Below are positions 10,901 through 21,704 of a stretch of DNA of 64,000 nt, piece after piece. The translations under genes were made by a program, and so were the position numbers. The notes beneath the pieces were generated by a model. It saw nothing but the letters and a program-made list of their open reading frames with translations, was not told where the DNA came from and searched no databases. Within the stretch, counting starts at the first letter, position 1; the number at the start of each line of letters is the position of its first letter. Origin of the DNA: Rhynchospora pubera (Eukaryota > Streptophyta > Magnoliopsida > Poales > Cyperaceae); assembly GCA_028095005.1 (NCBI GenBank), contig CM051459.1, positions 257,100,229 to 257,164,228 on the forward strand, in the 5' to 3' direction.

Positions 10901-11393
10901 GCAAAACAGAAGTTTTTGTTGACGACCTGCCGGGATATCCCGATAATATAAATCTCGCACCTGATGGATCTTTCTGGATTTCCCTCATTCAGGTTCACTA
11001 ATTTCGAATTTTATGGTTTTGATTCTTAACATTGATTTTCACATGTAACATACACTTAAATATATAAATAGTATCAGTGATAACTTTACTTGTTGTATTA
11101 CTACTAATTGATACTTGTGGCATCCAATTAAGATTAAAGTCCCCGCATTCGGGTTGATCAGCCAGTCTCCTACCGCAAAACGGATTCTGGCATCATTTCC
11201 GACTCTCGTGCAAATGTTGAAACCGAGAGGGGCCATGGTGGTGAATGTAGGAGCAGATGGAAAAATTAGAAGATATTTTGATGATTCGGATGGAAAGGTG
11301 ATTTCCTTTGTTACCTCCGCGGTAGAATTTGAAGGGAATCTCTTCTTGGGAAGCCTAGATAATAATTTTGTAGGGAAGTTGTTATTGAAATGA
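7958..11393 (+). CDS. strictosidine-synthase-like protein, exons 2-6, first exon missing
   Basis: Member of the strictosidine synthase-like (SSL, six-bladed beta-propeller) family, normally ER/vacuole-targeted. Exons: 7958-8170, 9098-9168, 10264-10500, 10860-10992, 11133-11393; together 304 codons in frame plus stop. Family landmarks are LGEGRLKGPED, YTVTRDGWI, SDGTIYFTDASSKFG, LKYDP, FPNGVAVSEGEDYLVVCETW, DDLPGYPDNINLAPDGSFWISL and FVTSAVEFEGNLFLGSL. Family members are about 370-400 aa, so the missing N-terminal ~70 residues (signal peptide exon) should lie upstream, where the CACTA element now ends only 219 bp before the first recognised exon. The third intron (10501-10859) starts with GC (GGAG|GCAAGA), which restores the family pattern ETW-x-x-RCLKHWL. 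Whether a full protein is still made depends on splicing across the transposon. Strictosidine synthase activity itself is not implied. Confidence 0.85.
8190..8614. mobile_element. foldback MITE in an intron of the SSL gene
   Basis: The left arm (TTCGGTGCATACTGATTC, GATCCAAATCGTCCAATATG, ATCTCCTTGC) returns inverted on the right (GCAAGGAGATTTCAATAGAG, GAATCAGTATGCACCGAAG). The inner arms match the foldback at 36404-36785 (GGCAAGGAGATTTCAAT...GACGGTTTGGATCGGTC in that copy), so two members of one family are present. It lies wholly inside the intron 8171-9097. Confidence 0.8.
8700..8860 (+). mobile_element. possible SINE-like fragment
   Basis: An acceptable B-box-like stretch (CACGGATTCAAATTCTG) is followed by CATCTTTAATTTTAAAAAAGTTGG, similar in arrangement to the better SINE-like copies at 34266-34410 and 43915-44045. 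Diverged; low confidence. Confidence 0.3.
9268..9420. repeat. tandem duplication, ~75-bp unit, in an SSL intron
   Basis: Two copies of 'taccgctcatcgtatcaa' followed by 'ggataggatagcttgtttgg' and 'atatttggtctt' lie head to tail, with the second copy six bases longer. It lies within the intron 9169-10263. Confidence 0.85.
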
Positions 11394-11663
11394 CATTATT
11401 TGATTTTGTCTGTATCAATTTAATTAAGTTGGTGTGTGACTGTGTGGCGAAAAGACGGACAATGTGTATAATATTAGCAATAATAATATCACAAGCAATA
11501 AATAGGATGGCAATCAATCAATGGAGAAAGATAGTGTGCATATGGTCGGAAAACTATTGTTGTGGTTGAAGAAACGTGCCCATGAAAAACATGATGCAAA
11601 TCAATTTCTAAATGTAACTATCGTCAAATCAATTTGTGCATCAATCATCGATATTAAATGTAA

Positions 11664-12012
11664 CTATCGTTTGGATCGCTTAGGAATAAAAGGAATAATC
11701 TCTTCGGCTCCGTTTGGATGCGTTGAGAATAAGGTAGGAAGAAGGAATAAGGGAAGAAATTTATTGGGAAGGGGTAAATTTATTGGGAAGTGTGTAACTT
11801 TTGTGAAGAGTTTGGATAGTTAAAAATAAATTTATTGGTAAAAATAATTATTCCTTATTCCTTATTCCGGAAAAAAGCCATCCAAACGGAGCCTTCGTAG
11901 ACAAAAATTTATTCCTAACTATCCAAACTCTTCACAAAATTACAATCCTCTCAATATTTTCCGCCTAAGAATAAACTATTCCTCTTATTCCTAAGCGATC
12001 CAAACGACCCCA
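11664..12012. mobile_element. MITE (family B) interrupted by a family A MITE
   Basis: The outer ends are CGTTTGGATCGCTTAGGAAT and its inverse ATTCCTAAGCGATCCAAACG. Read without 11706-11896, the element aligns with the uninterrupted relative at 18992-19145 (AATAGCTTCTTC / AAATTTATT / CAATCCAAA..TTC landmarks). Exact left end is uncertain by a few bases. Confidence 0.8.
11706..11893. mobile_element. MITE (family A), nested copy
   Basis: 188 bp with terminal inverted repeat GGCTCCGTTTGGATG and a 3-bp target duplication TTC on both sides (11703-11705, 11894-11896). It sits inside the family B element and is inverted relative to the other family A copies at 12658, 18314 and 34787. Confidence 0.9.
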
Positions 12013-12657
12013 TAGTTATACATGACAGTCTCTGTCTAGTTTTATCTAAAAAAAATATCATAGTTATACACGCTTTGGTGCCTTTACACAATATCACATT
12101 GCTCTGATATATGTAACAGCAAGCAAATCCTGGCAGAGAGATCTCTCTCTCTTTAATTTGTTTGTTGTGACTTGTGAGCTTACGGTGCAAAAATATCTAC
12201 CGAAGATATCAATCAGATTGAATACTTATGGCTCCTCACAGTACAAGTTGCACTTGTTAGTCAGGAGTGGCACTTCTTCTTTTTTTCTTTTGTACTTTTT
12301 TCTTTTTCTTTTTTTCTTTTCACTTGGCAGTCTCTGTCTAGTTTATCCAAAAAAAAAAAAAAAAACTCTTCATCAAGCATCAGGAAAAAAAAAAAAAAAG
12401 ACAACCAAGATGGCTGTTGAAATTTATTGGAGTCTAGCTAGATGTTCACCAGGACGGAATAAAATTACATGTACTCCACACAAGTTCATCCACTCATATC
12501 ACATTTATTGATTTTTATCGGATGAGATATACTAACACCCAACTTAACAAACAAAAATAAAATCGATCAGAGAATAAAATACTAAAATTGTAATATGCTC
12601 TTCAATATTTAAGTAGTTGCGACAAATTAATTTTTTTTAAAAGGCATGTCAATGATA

Positions 12658-12845
12658 GGCTCCGTTTGGATGACTTCTTTCCGGAATAAGAAATAAGGAA
12701 TAACCACTTTTTACCAATAAATTTATTTCTAACAATCCAAACTCTTCACAAAAGTTACACACTTCCCAATAAATTTACCCCTTCCCAATAAATTTTTTCC
12801 CTTCTTCCTTCTTCCTACCTTATTCTCAACAATCCAAACAGAGCC
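12658..12845. mobile_element. MITE (family A)
   Basis: 188 bp, ends GGCTCCGTTTGGATG / ATCCAAACAGAGCC, flanked by ATA on both sides (12655-12657, 12846-12848). The interior contains the shared block CCAAACTCTTCACAAAAGTT. Confidence 0.9.
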
Positions 12846-12848
12846 ATA

Positions 12849-13671
12849 AAAAAAATATAGAAATAATCCATTTGCTTTTTAAATTGTTTGATAAATAATG
12901 AAAAAAATTCAATTTATTTTAAATTTAATATATGATCAACCTAACGGTGATCTTCAGGCTTTATTGTTAAGTATTTATAAAGAATTCTCCTGTTGGACTA
13001 CAAACATATATATAAACTCCAGTCGAGTAGTAGCCATCAGATTAAATATTGATTGTCAAAAATATCAAATAAATTAAAATGGCATAGCATTGGACCTCTA
13101 AAGAACAGATTTATAATTTATATTTTATAAGAGTATCAAATGATCGGCGACAAAGTGACAACTACTAGATGGCGATCGGCAAAGCAATAGTACTGTTGCC
13201 TCATGAGCTGATATTTTGTTAATTTAATGAGTGCTGATTAATACTAGACAGGCCCATACTATTTTTGATAAAGACATATATATGAAATATATATTGATTT
13301 GAAGATTTCATATCTTGAATTCCTGAAGACCGCGTCCGCGTGAGAATATCAGCAAGTTAATTTCATACTCCATGCCCAACCATTTTCCTGCTTTCTTATG
13401 TCGTGAAGTGTGGAAAGAAATGGATGTCTATGCCAGATAAGTGTGGAAAGAAAGCGATCTTTCTGTAAGAGGAGGCGAATAGCTTTTCATTTTAACTTTA
13501 TTACATGGATACAATTATTTCATGGAGTACGGTTAAGCAAAGAAAAGAACCAGATCTTATAATGGTACTGCTATATCACTTTGTGTGTCTATACATGCCA
13601 TTTTCAAGCAAAGGGAAAAAAGAAAACGTAAAGAGATGTTGTGTTGTGAATTTAATTTTCTTTAATTAGTC
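12849..13671. other. intergenic, nothing recognised
   Basis: AT-rich DNA without a supported ORF, RNA gene or repeat family. Confidence 0.6.
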
Positions 13672-13849
13672 GAGCATCTCCATCTCACTTGCAAAGCAAT
13701 TGAAAATGTTTATATATAGTAATTATATTATAATTTTACATGCATACTCATGGAGCAATTATTAATTTTGCAATCTTACTACAACACTAATCTATCTATA
13801 ATATAACATCAAGCTTCTGCAATTGCTTTGCAAGTCCAACGGAATGCTC
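13672..13849. mobile_element. MITE-like inverted repeat, GAGCATCTCC end
   Basis: GAGCATCTCCATCTCACTTG CAAAGCAATTG on the left returns as CAATTGCTTTGCAAGTCC AACGGAATGCTC on the right; interior is about 120 bp of AT-rich sequence. GAGCATCTCC-type ends are common in plant MITEs. I could not assign a target duplication. Confidence 0.65.
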
Positions 13850-14346
13850 TTTTGTCGTATTATTGACTTCCATAATTCAAATTACGATGAGATCGTAGTG
13901 AAATAAATATAGGAATTATTATTATTACTATATCCTTATAATCGGGATGTGTGATGACGCAACGTGAACCGTATCATTTGGTTTTTTTTTTTGTCCAGTA
14001 ATTAATCAGGTCCATCCGATAACTGGTGGTGTATGGAATACAAAATTATTTTTTGCGACGTCACCAAAATTTTTTTGGTTATATTATGGTTCTGGTGCCT
14101 TTTCATGTGTTCTTTGTATGAAGATTCGTAATGCAATGTTGTTGATTTAAATGAGACTGAAATACCATATCAAATACCAACCAAAATTTTTTTTTTTTTA
14201 AACCTCAAGTCTTAACATCAAATGAAATAATTATTCACTGTATTTGTATGATAGCATATCTTTGTATCTTTGCAGACACAATAAGTTTGTGATTATAAAC
14301 TTTCACAGAGTTAACATGATTCTAACATATAATATTATTTATGATA

Positions 14347-14503
14347 GGGTGCGTTTGGATCGTTGGAAGAAAGAAGAAGAAGAAGAAAGAAGAAGAAAAA
14401 AAATTATAAACAATCCAAACTCTTGACAAAGTTACATACTTCCCAATACTTATTCTCATTTCTTCCCTTCTTCCCTTCTTCCCACATCTATCCAAACGCA
14501 CCC
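14347..14503. mobile_element. MITE (family C)
   Basis: 157 bp with ends GGGTGCGTTTGGAT / ATCCAAACGCACCC and ATA on both sides (14344-14346, 14504-14506). The interior has an AGAAGAAGAA tract and the block CAATCCAAACTCTTGACAAA shared with families A and B. The copy at 59298-59440 is the same family in opposite orientation. Confidence 0.9.
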
Positions 14504-14506
14504 ATA

Positions 14507-15919
14507 AAGAAATAATCTGTAAGAACTAGTAATCAATAAGATATACATTTTCTAGTGTATTGACAATAATTTTTTGATGTCATAAGTTGCAAAATATGAG
14601 ATATTGGAGGAAAATCAATTTTATATAAACAAATAGGAGTCAACATCTTTTAAAAAGTAAGAAACTTATTATTCATTATATACTAACACTTTAGAATTTA
14701 GTGGTTAAGCCATTAATTTAAGATGAGAGCAATGCTAAAATCAAACACAATCTTAAGCTCAACTATTGAAATTTTAAATGGCCGATCTGAACCATAATTT
14801 ATATATTATTTAATGTGTTGCCAATAAGTTTCCAATGTATTTATTATACGTGCTATTATTTTTTACAAACTTTCAGTAACAGAATAAAAATAGAAAACTA
14901 AAATTTTAGTTAGATTTAACATGTCGTGAAATTCTAGTGAAAAGTTTAGCCAAATCCTTCAGCTAGATATTCATTTTCATACTCCGCACATATTTTTCAA
15001 TCCTTCACCTGAATGCTAGCAATATCTCTGAGATATATGCATTTGCTGATGGTGAATTTGCATACTCTAGAATAATTATCAAGTTTAGCCAAAAGTTGAA
15101 TAATAAATAAATAAAGAGAAAAGACATCAATAGTCCTGGTTTGTTGCTGCTGCTAACAAGTGACATAAACAATGCAAATTGATGCTTGAATGAGTAACAC
15201 ATCAAGGATACTTTGGTAGACTGCTATCAAGTCCATCACACATAATAATATGCAAAAAAATTATAGTATAAGAATGTAAATGATAAACTATCACTGCTAT
15301 TTCGGTATACTATTACCTAATTGTACTAAACATTCAGCTTGATTTTTCTTTAAACTATCAACTACAAAGCAGTACAAACACATCTAATATTTCATAATTT
15401 GATAAAAACTGAGATGAAACAAGCTACTAATTGCAGAATTTTCTTATAGTGATAGCTGAAAATATTATGCACCTCTTGTCTCGCAATATATATAGAACAT
15501 ATATTCTCTTTTGAAAACCACATGAACCAAGAAAGTAAATCCTAAATTAAAATAGTGAAATTCTTGTACTTACTATTTAGAATCTCTCCTATGTGCATCT
15601 GTCTGTCTTCAACAAATAAAGTTTCCCCCACTAGCCTCCTAGAAAAATAAGAATGTAAACAATTAAAGATGGAGTTAATTATAGCTACCAAAAATAATTA
15701 TTAAAGATAAAGTTAATTAGATCCACAAGGAAATGTTTTTATCTAGTCCTCTTCTTTTTTTTATAGTTAATTACATAAAAAGACTACAAATGATAATACT
15801 TATTAAATAACAGGAACCACATTTCAGCTATTAAAAGCTTTCGTCGAGCAAATAAAAGGAACCATATCCTAGCATAAACTTGTCACGCTCAGCAATTTCG
15901 GTTAATAAGGTGGAGAACA
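14507..15919. other. intergenic, nothing recognised
   Basis: AT-rich DNA; only short chance ORFs. Confidence 0.6.
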
Positions 15920-18559
15920 TCAAGTGTAGAATTCATGCCTCACAAAGAAGCTTGGTGTTGATTCAACATCCTCATTAACAATTGAAATATTATTTTGATC
16001 TTCATCTTCGTCTTCGTTATCACAAAATATCTTAAATTGATTATGCTCTATAGAATCTGAAAAAAATAGAAAAAAAGAACAAAATTATGGAGATGCACAA
16101 TTAATTTCATTAAAAAAAATACTAAAACATAAACATTCAAACCTTGATATTATGCTCTTAACAAATTTTGTCTGCATACTAGAGCTTCAACAAGTTTTGA
16201 ATCTGATCGATTTTTTAATGGACTAATTATCCATCCACCCATTCTAAAAGCCGATTCAGAGGTAACCATAGAAACCGATATTGAAAAGATATCTTGAACA
16301 ATTTTTTGCAAGGTTGAATATTTGTGCCCATCGGTCATCCACCAAGAAAGTATATTGAAATTTTCAGAACATTTCACCAAGTTTTTATTTAGGTAAAGAT
16401 TCAACTCTCATTTTCTTTCGTCTCCTAAGTAAGAAGTCTTTTGGTAAGTCATTCTTTCTCATACGATCCTCAATACTTGACTGCTCAATTTGCTCATAAG
16501 ATCCTCTACTTATATACTCTCAAAACAACCACTGGAACAACACAATTATCCCGCCCACTTCTATCTCAAAATAATCCTCACCATAAATTTTCAACTAGTA
16601 ATAATCTATAAGATCTTTCTTACACCTTGCATCCAATATTGTGGCTACACCCATGATACCATGTATGACACTCTAATATTTCTTAAACTTTTTCATCATT
16701 TTAGTTGCCATTTCTGCAAATTTTGGGTTAGAATCTGATATTCACTTCATTAAAGACAATCTTATTTCACAAATTTTTGGAAAGTAATGGTTTGTTGTTG
16801 TGTATTTTGTACCAGAAAAGGTCTCTGTAATAGTGAAAACAATTTAATTTTTCATTCACTAATTTGGCATTCTCTCGATCCTTGTCAGACGACACAATTT
16901 TGTATAGCGGGTCATGAAATTTCAAACGATGGGAAATTTTTTTGTAAATGAGTGATGTTTCCAGCATAAGAAAAGTGGAATTTCATCTTGTTTTCACATC
17001 ATAACACATTTTTTGTTCTATTTATGTGCAAGTGTCATGCCTCCGCTTCAAACATTTCTATCTTTTTAGGAGTGAAAGTCCAAAGTACACAACTATTTTT
17101 AATTCTTTTCAAACCATCACCAATGATGTCTAACTCATCTTTTACTATCATGTTCAATATATGTGCGCACATCTACACATATGCAAAAACCCTCCTCTTA
17201 ACAACAGCTGATCACTATTCAATTTGCGAACTAATAATTGGACAACTTCGTCATTAACACTACAATTGTCAATGATTTTATTGACAATTTGGAATCTAAA
17301 TTTCCAATCTAGTAGGATCTTCGTCATTTTCTTTACAATAACATCTATAGTATGTGGAGAAAGAACATAGTGGAACCTATAATATTTTTCAATAATATTG
17401 TTTAAATAACAAAATAAAACAGTTTTAAGACACATTTAAATAATCGACACCTACAAAATTTTTCGACAATATTGTTTTAAAAAACACAAGTACGTACAAC
17501 AGATCTAAGATACATTAAATAAATATCATAAACCTATAATATTTTTCAATAATATTTTTTTAAAAAAACACTAGTAAAACAAATTTAAGACGAATATAAA
17601 TAACAAAAACCTACATTTATTTTAAATAATAAATTTTAAAAAGCAGAATTAAAACATATTTAAAGACGCATTTAAATAATAGATTTTAAGATTCATTTAT
17701 CAAAAAAAAAAAAACTTTAAAAGTCGCTGCTATAGACGCCATGAATCGTCCACAAAATGTGTTGCGACAGCCATATAAAACTTCATTTGGTTGTCCGTTG
17801 TAATGATAACTCTTCCTTTGTTTCTATCCAAAAGAACCATTGTCTCTTTCATTTGATCGATATGGAGCCTCATGATATATATCATGCCCTACTGTGCTAC
17901 GGTTTGGAAGTTTGAATAGCGGTTGCAAGCTATTTACGAATTTTTTGAAGCCTACTTGCTCCACAATTGAGAGAGGGTGCTCGTGTAGTGCTACCATCTC
18001 CACAAGATTTCTTATACATTTCTCTTGATCAAATTTGGCTATGGTTATATCTTCCTCATTTTTCTTTTTACTCGAGCAAACCTTTATATGCGAATGGAGG
18101 TGATTTGTGCCACTCTTTGATGATGCTGTGAGTTTGGCATCACAATAATTGCACATGGTCTTGATTTCTTTGTTGATTCTCCTCCTATGCATATGTAACC
18201 ACACAGAAGACTTTAGTTTCGATGGATTGAGATCCTTGATTTGATAAAAAATTGCATTTTCGGTGTAACTTGGGGCCGATGTTGCTACTATACCACTTTG
18301 TCCCTCTTCTATAGGCTCCGTTTGGATGGTTTTTTCCTGGAATAAGGAATAAGGAATAACCACTTTTTACCAATAAATTTATTTCTAACCATCCAAACTC
18401 TTCACAAAAGTTACACACTTCCCAATAAATTTATCCCTTCCCAATAAATTTCTTCCCTCCTTCCTTCTTCCTACCTTATTCTCAACTCATCCAAACGGAG
18501 CCTAAGTTCAGCTGTGGTTCAGAAGCTCCCTACTCGTTCACTTCTTGTGGAGTTGTCAT
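15920..18559 (-). pseudogene. hAT-superfamily transposase (RICESLEEPER type), decayed
   Basis: Read on the minus strand. It starts at an ATG (18559, MTTPQEVNE followed by a stop), then a MITE (18314-18502), then a BED zinc finger (VWLHMHRRR, MCNYCDAKL, TNHLHSHIKVC; 18230-18070). Later pieces are HEHPLSIVEQVGFKKFV (about 17970), the catalytic-core region DNCSVNDEVVQLL and HMCRCAHI (17270-17160), VATILDARCKKDLIDYY followed by a stop (about 16600), and the C-terminal hAT dimerisation domain (LSWWMTDGHKYSTLQKIVQDIF, SVSMVTSESAF; 16345-16150). An acidic tail ending at 15920 closes it. Order and spacing match the hAT family, but several frameshifts and stops separate the pieces, and a target-bias-free MITE insertion disrupts the 5' end. 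Non-functional. Element termini were not found. Confidence 0.85.
18314..18502. mobile_element. MITE (family A) inside the hAT pseudogene
   Basis: 189 bp, ends GGCTCCGTTTGGATG / ATCCAAACGGAGCC. Flanks are ATA and TAA, so the 3-bp duplication is not exact here. It interrupts the 5' coding part of the hAT transposase, dating it after that element's arrival. Confidence 0.9.
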
Positions 18560-18991
18560 ATTGCCTATTCATAGAACACAATAAAAATGTAATATTATTA
18601 GCACTTATCGTACGTCATAGTTTGATAAAAACTCTTGTGAAGCAATAACTCACTAGACAGTAGTAACACTAAACATAAGATGCATATGGTCGCGACTCGT
18701 GAATAGTAAACACTATACCACATGGTAGTTCTGCAGCGAAACAACTCTAGGAGTTGCATTTGATATTTCATCATCCACGTACAAAGAACTAAAATACATG
18801 TAAACAACGATAAAGTTGTGACCGTTGGTTCAAAGGGGTTGTTCATGCACATATAATAACAACGAAAGATTATAATATATTAGTACTTATTAGCACTTTA
18901 TTCATACGGTTATTAACTTGCCATGTTAATAAAATTATTTGAAAGATTGTATTGTATAATCAAGCTTATTAATTTCTGCCAACAACAAATG
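18560..18991. other. intergenic or 5' flank of the hAT remnant
   Basis: No gene or repeat recognised. If the hAT element retains a terminus it should lie here, but I found no inverted match. Confidence 0.5.
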
Positions 18992-19145
18992 TCCCGTTTG
19001 GATCGTATGGGAATAGAAGGAATAGCTTCTTCCCTGACGTAAATTTATTATAAACAATCCAAATTCTTCATAAAGTTACATACTTTTCAATACTTTTCGT
19101 CTAAAAATAGACTATTCCTCTCATTTCTAAGCAATCCAAATGGAG
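18992..19145. mobile_element. MITE (family B), uninterrupted copy
   Basis: Ends CCCGTTTGGATCG / CAATCCAAATGGAG. The middle carries AATAGCTTCTTC and CAATCCAAATTCTTCATAAA. It serves as the empty-site reference for the nested copy at 11664-12012. Confidence 0.75.
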
Positions 19146-21500
19146 GAGATTATTTACCTTTCTCAGGTTTAGTTGAGTTTTTATTTCTCAAGCGCAAAGT
19201 AATGTTTATCTTTATCTATGAGCTTTTATCATCTTTTTTAGTAGTTATCTATTATCTATGATGTTGAGCGGTTGACAAAACTGGACTCTGGAGGGCTGGA
19301 GGCTTACGAACAGCATGGAAAGGTGTACAAGAGCTAGAGGCAGCAAAAATCCAGAAAAGAAAAGGCAAGCTCTTAACGGTTAAGTTAGGTAGGAAATGAC
19401 AAAAACACCCTTCACACTCACGCCGTGCCGACAGCGTGAGCAGTCTGATGCTTGGGTACGTCCCACCACGTGCGAAGGAAACCCCGCCGACCAACAGCTT
19501 TTATTGTTCTTTTCTAACTAGCCGTTATAATTTCCGTTGGAAAATGGAAAGCAGTCCAATGCGCTGGATCAAGGACTCAGGAGTTAGGAGGAGAGAGCGA
19601 GAGCGTGCACATGAAAAAGCATCTGCACATGGAATTATTTTATTATTATTATTTTGTCTATCAAGAAGCGTTTGGAATAACTTCGGAATATCATTGGATT
19701 AAACAAACAAACGGTCTCGTAATTAGGCCTCAAATCCCGCTGATTATTGAAATGTAAAATGTATACGTGGCATATCTGTCGGTCAAGCGGACGGCTAACG
19801 TCAACGGACCGAATCCCCTGCTTTTTATCTGTTTGTGCCAGAAAAAAAAATAATAAAAAAAATAACATAAAACGCGTACCATATATTATCACCCCCAGTC
19901 TCTGCTCCCTCAATTCTTTCTTCCTTTTTGTCTTTTTTGAGGACACTCTGCTGCCACAATTATGCACACGATCACCGGCCTCGAACACTGGAAAACTATC
20001 GGTGAACATGGTTCAACCCTTTGAGTGTGGACCGGATGAGTATTTAATAATGTCGTTCTTGCAAAGAGCACTAAAAATGATACGAATAATTGTCGCTATC
20101 AGGATAAAAATTCACATAAATAAATATGTTCATATTCAATATTGCAATTTTTACCATATAATAACTTATACTAACAAGGTATCAATGTTTTTATTTTACT
20201 TTAAATTTGCAAATTGTTCATGAATATGTTTTATAAGATTTTATTTATATGCAAACAAAAAATTTTAAAATTTTGACCTTGTTTCAGGAGGATTACGTTG
20301 TCATTTTGGACTGTTGATTTTGTTGGTTCTTTTATGCAAACCTAAAGAAAGCTTAAATATTGTAATTTTCATAGCATGTGGTATGGATAAGTGTTCAATC
20401 AAATAGTTTTGCTATTTATAAAGTGTAAAAATAGCAACTCGAAATTGAATATGAATTTGGCACCAAAAACTATATAGATTCATCTTATTAACAAAAACAT
20501 TAAGATTATAAATATAATCTTTATGCTTTAAATAGGTCATGTATTAAATTTTGCAGCAACTTAATAATTATTTGGTTACCCATCTATCTATTCAAACATT
20601 TAGCAATTTATCTCTTATAAACATTTCATGAGTAAATGAAAACAAGAAGCTGAAATAATTTTGACACATAATTTATGTAGATATGACTTATGAGAGCATG
20701 CAACTCTAAACTACAACTTATAGCTACTATTTTCTGTAAAGTTAACGTCAATTGTAGGAATTTTAAATAAAATTATTTAGTAATGCTCGTTCTATATATA
20801 TCAAAGCAAAATTTATGTGGAAACTTTTATTCTGTAAGAACCTTTTGGGTTAGGAAATAAAATTAGTATTTTTGGGATTAGTGTTTGAGATAAAATTAGT
20901 AAATATTAGTTCTAATGTGAAAACTAACTCTGTTGACCTCACACTAGTTTGGCAATTGTAGGTTAACAAGTTAGGCTACTAACCTAAAAGTTAGGCTAAT
21001 CTTATGTATGTTGAACGCCCGATTTTTAAGATATCCGTAACATTTTTATACTACAATTCTTTTTTTTTAGATTGTGACGTTTAATTGCGAAATAAATTAC
21101 TTGACCCATCTTATCTTAAGAAAAGACATTATATTTTCGATAAGAATAAATTAAAAAATAAGTTACTATCAAGTTTTAATATTTTTATTACCGCGTAGAT
21201 AATAGCCAGTGTGATTTTGCACGTCTTGACATCCTTCCGTCCATTCGGTCCAGACATAAGTAATGAAACCATACCACCATGATTCAGCTGGACCTTCTCT
21301 GTTGCATAATCCTGTCTGGTTACCTTTCCTATTCTCACCGCAAAGATCAACGTTCTTAAACCCACTCCCTAATTAATGCATCTCAATCTACTCATCCACG
21401 CGCAATGGTTTACGAACTTGTACACCATCCCTTCAGACCGTTGTGTCATACCACACACACACGCGCGCTGCTTTCCCATTTGTAAACCCTGTAAATTACA
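19146..21500. other. upstream intergenic region of the VIT/VWA gene
   Basis: No supported gene. A G-box core CACGTG is at about 19466 within a short GC-richer segment (19390-19620). The rest is AT-rich with only short unrelated ORFs. Confidence 0.5.
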
Positions 21501-21521
21501 ATTGTGTATGTTGGCAAAGAG

Positions 21522-21528
21522 TATATAA
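21522..21528 (+). promoter_or_regulatory. TATA box of the VIT/VWA gene
   Basis: TATATAA lies about 180 bp before the start codon at 21705, followed by a CT-rich leader (CCTTTCTTCTCC-type), the usual arrangement in plant promoters. Confidence 0.6.
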
Positions 21529-21704
21529 ATAATAATAAAATATTTCGCCAATTATTTCCTCCTTTGCTTGCTTCTCCCTTCATCGGAAACTATTCCTATT
21601 CCATTTCCAATTCCCATTCCTTTCCCTTCCATTCGTCTCCTTTCTTCTCCAATTCAGGCGATTTCAATCCCTCTTTCTCTTCGATTGCTCTCTCAACCAA
21701 ATAA

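Noticed and set aside
19747..20223. 158-codon ORF and its antisense partner at 19635-20009
   Set aside because: Composition looks like translated AT-rich noncoding DNA; no family resemblance.
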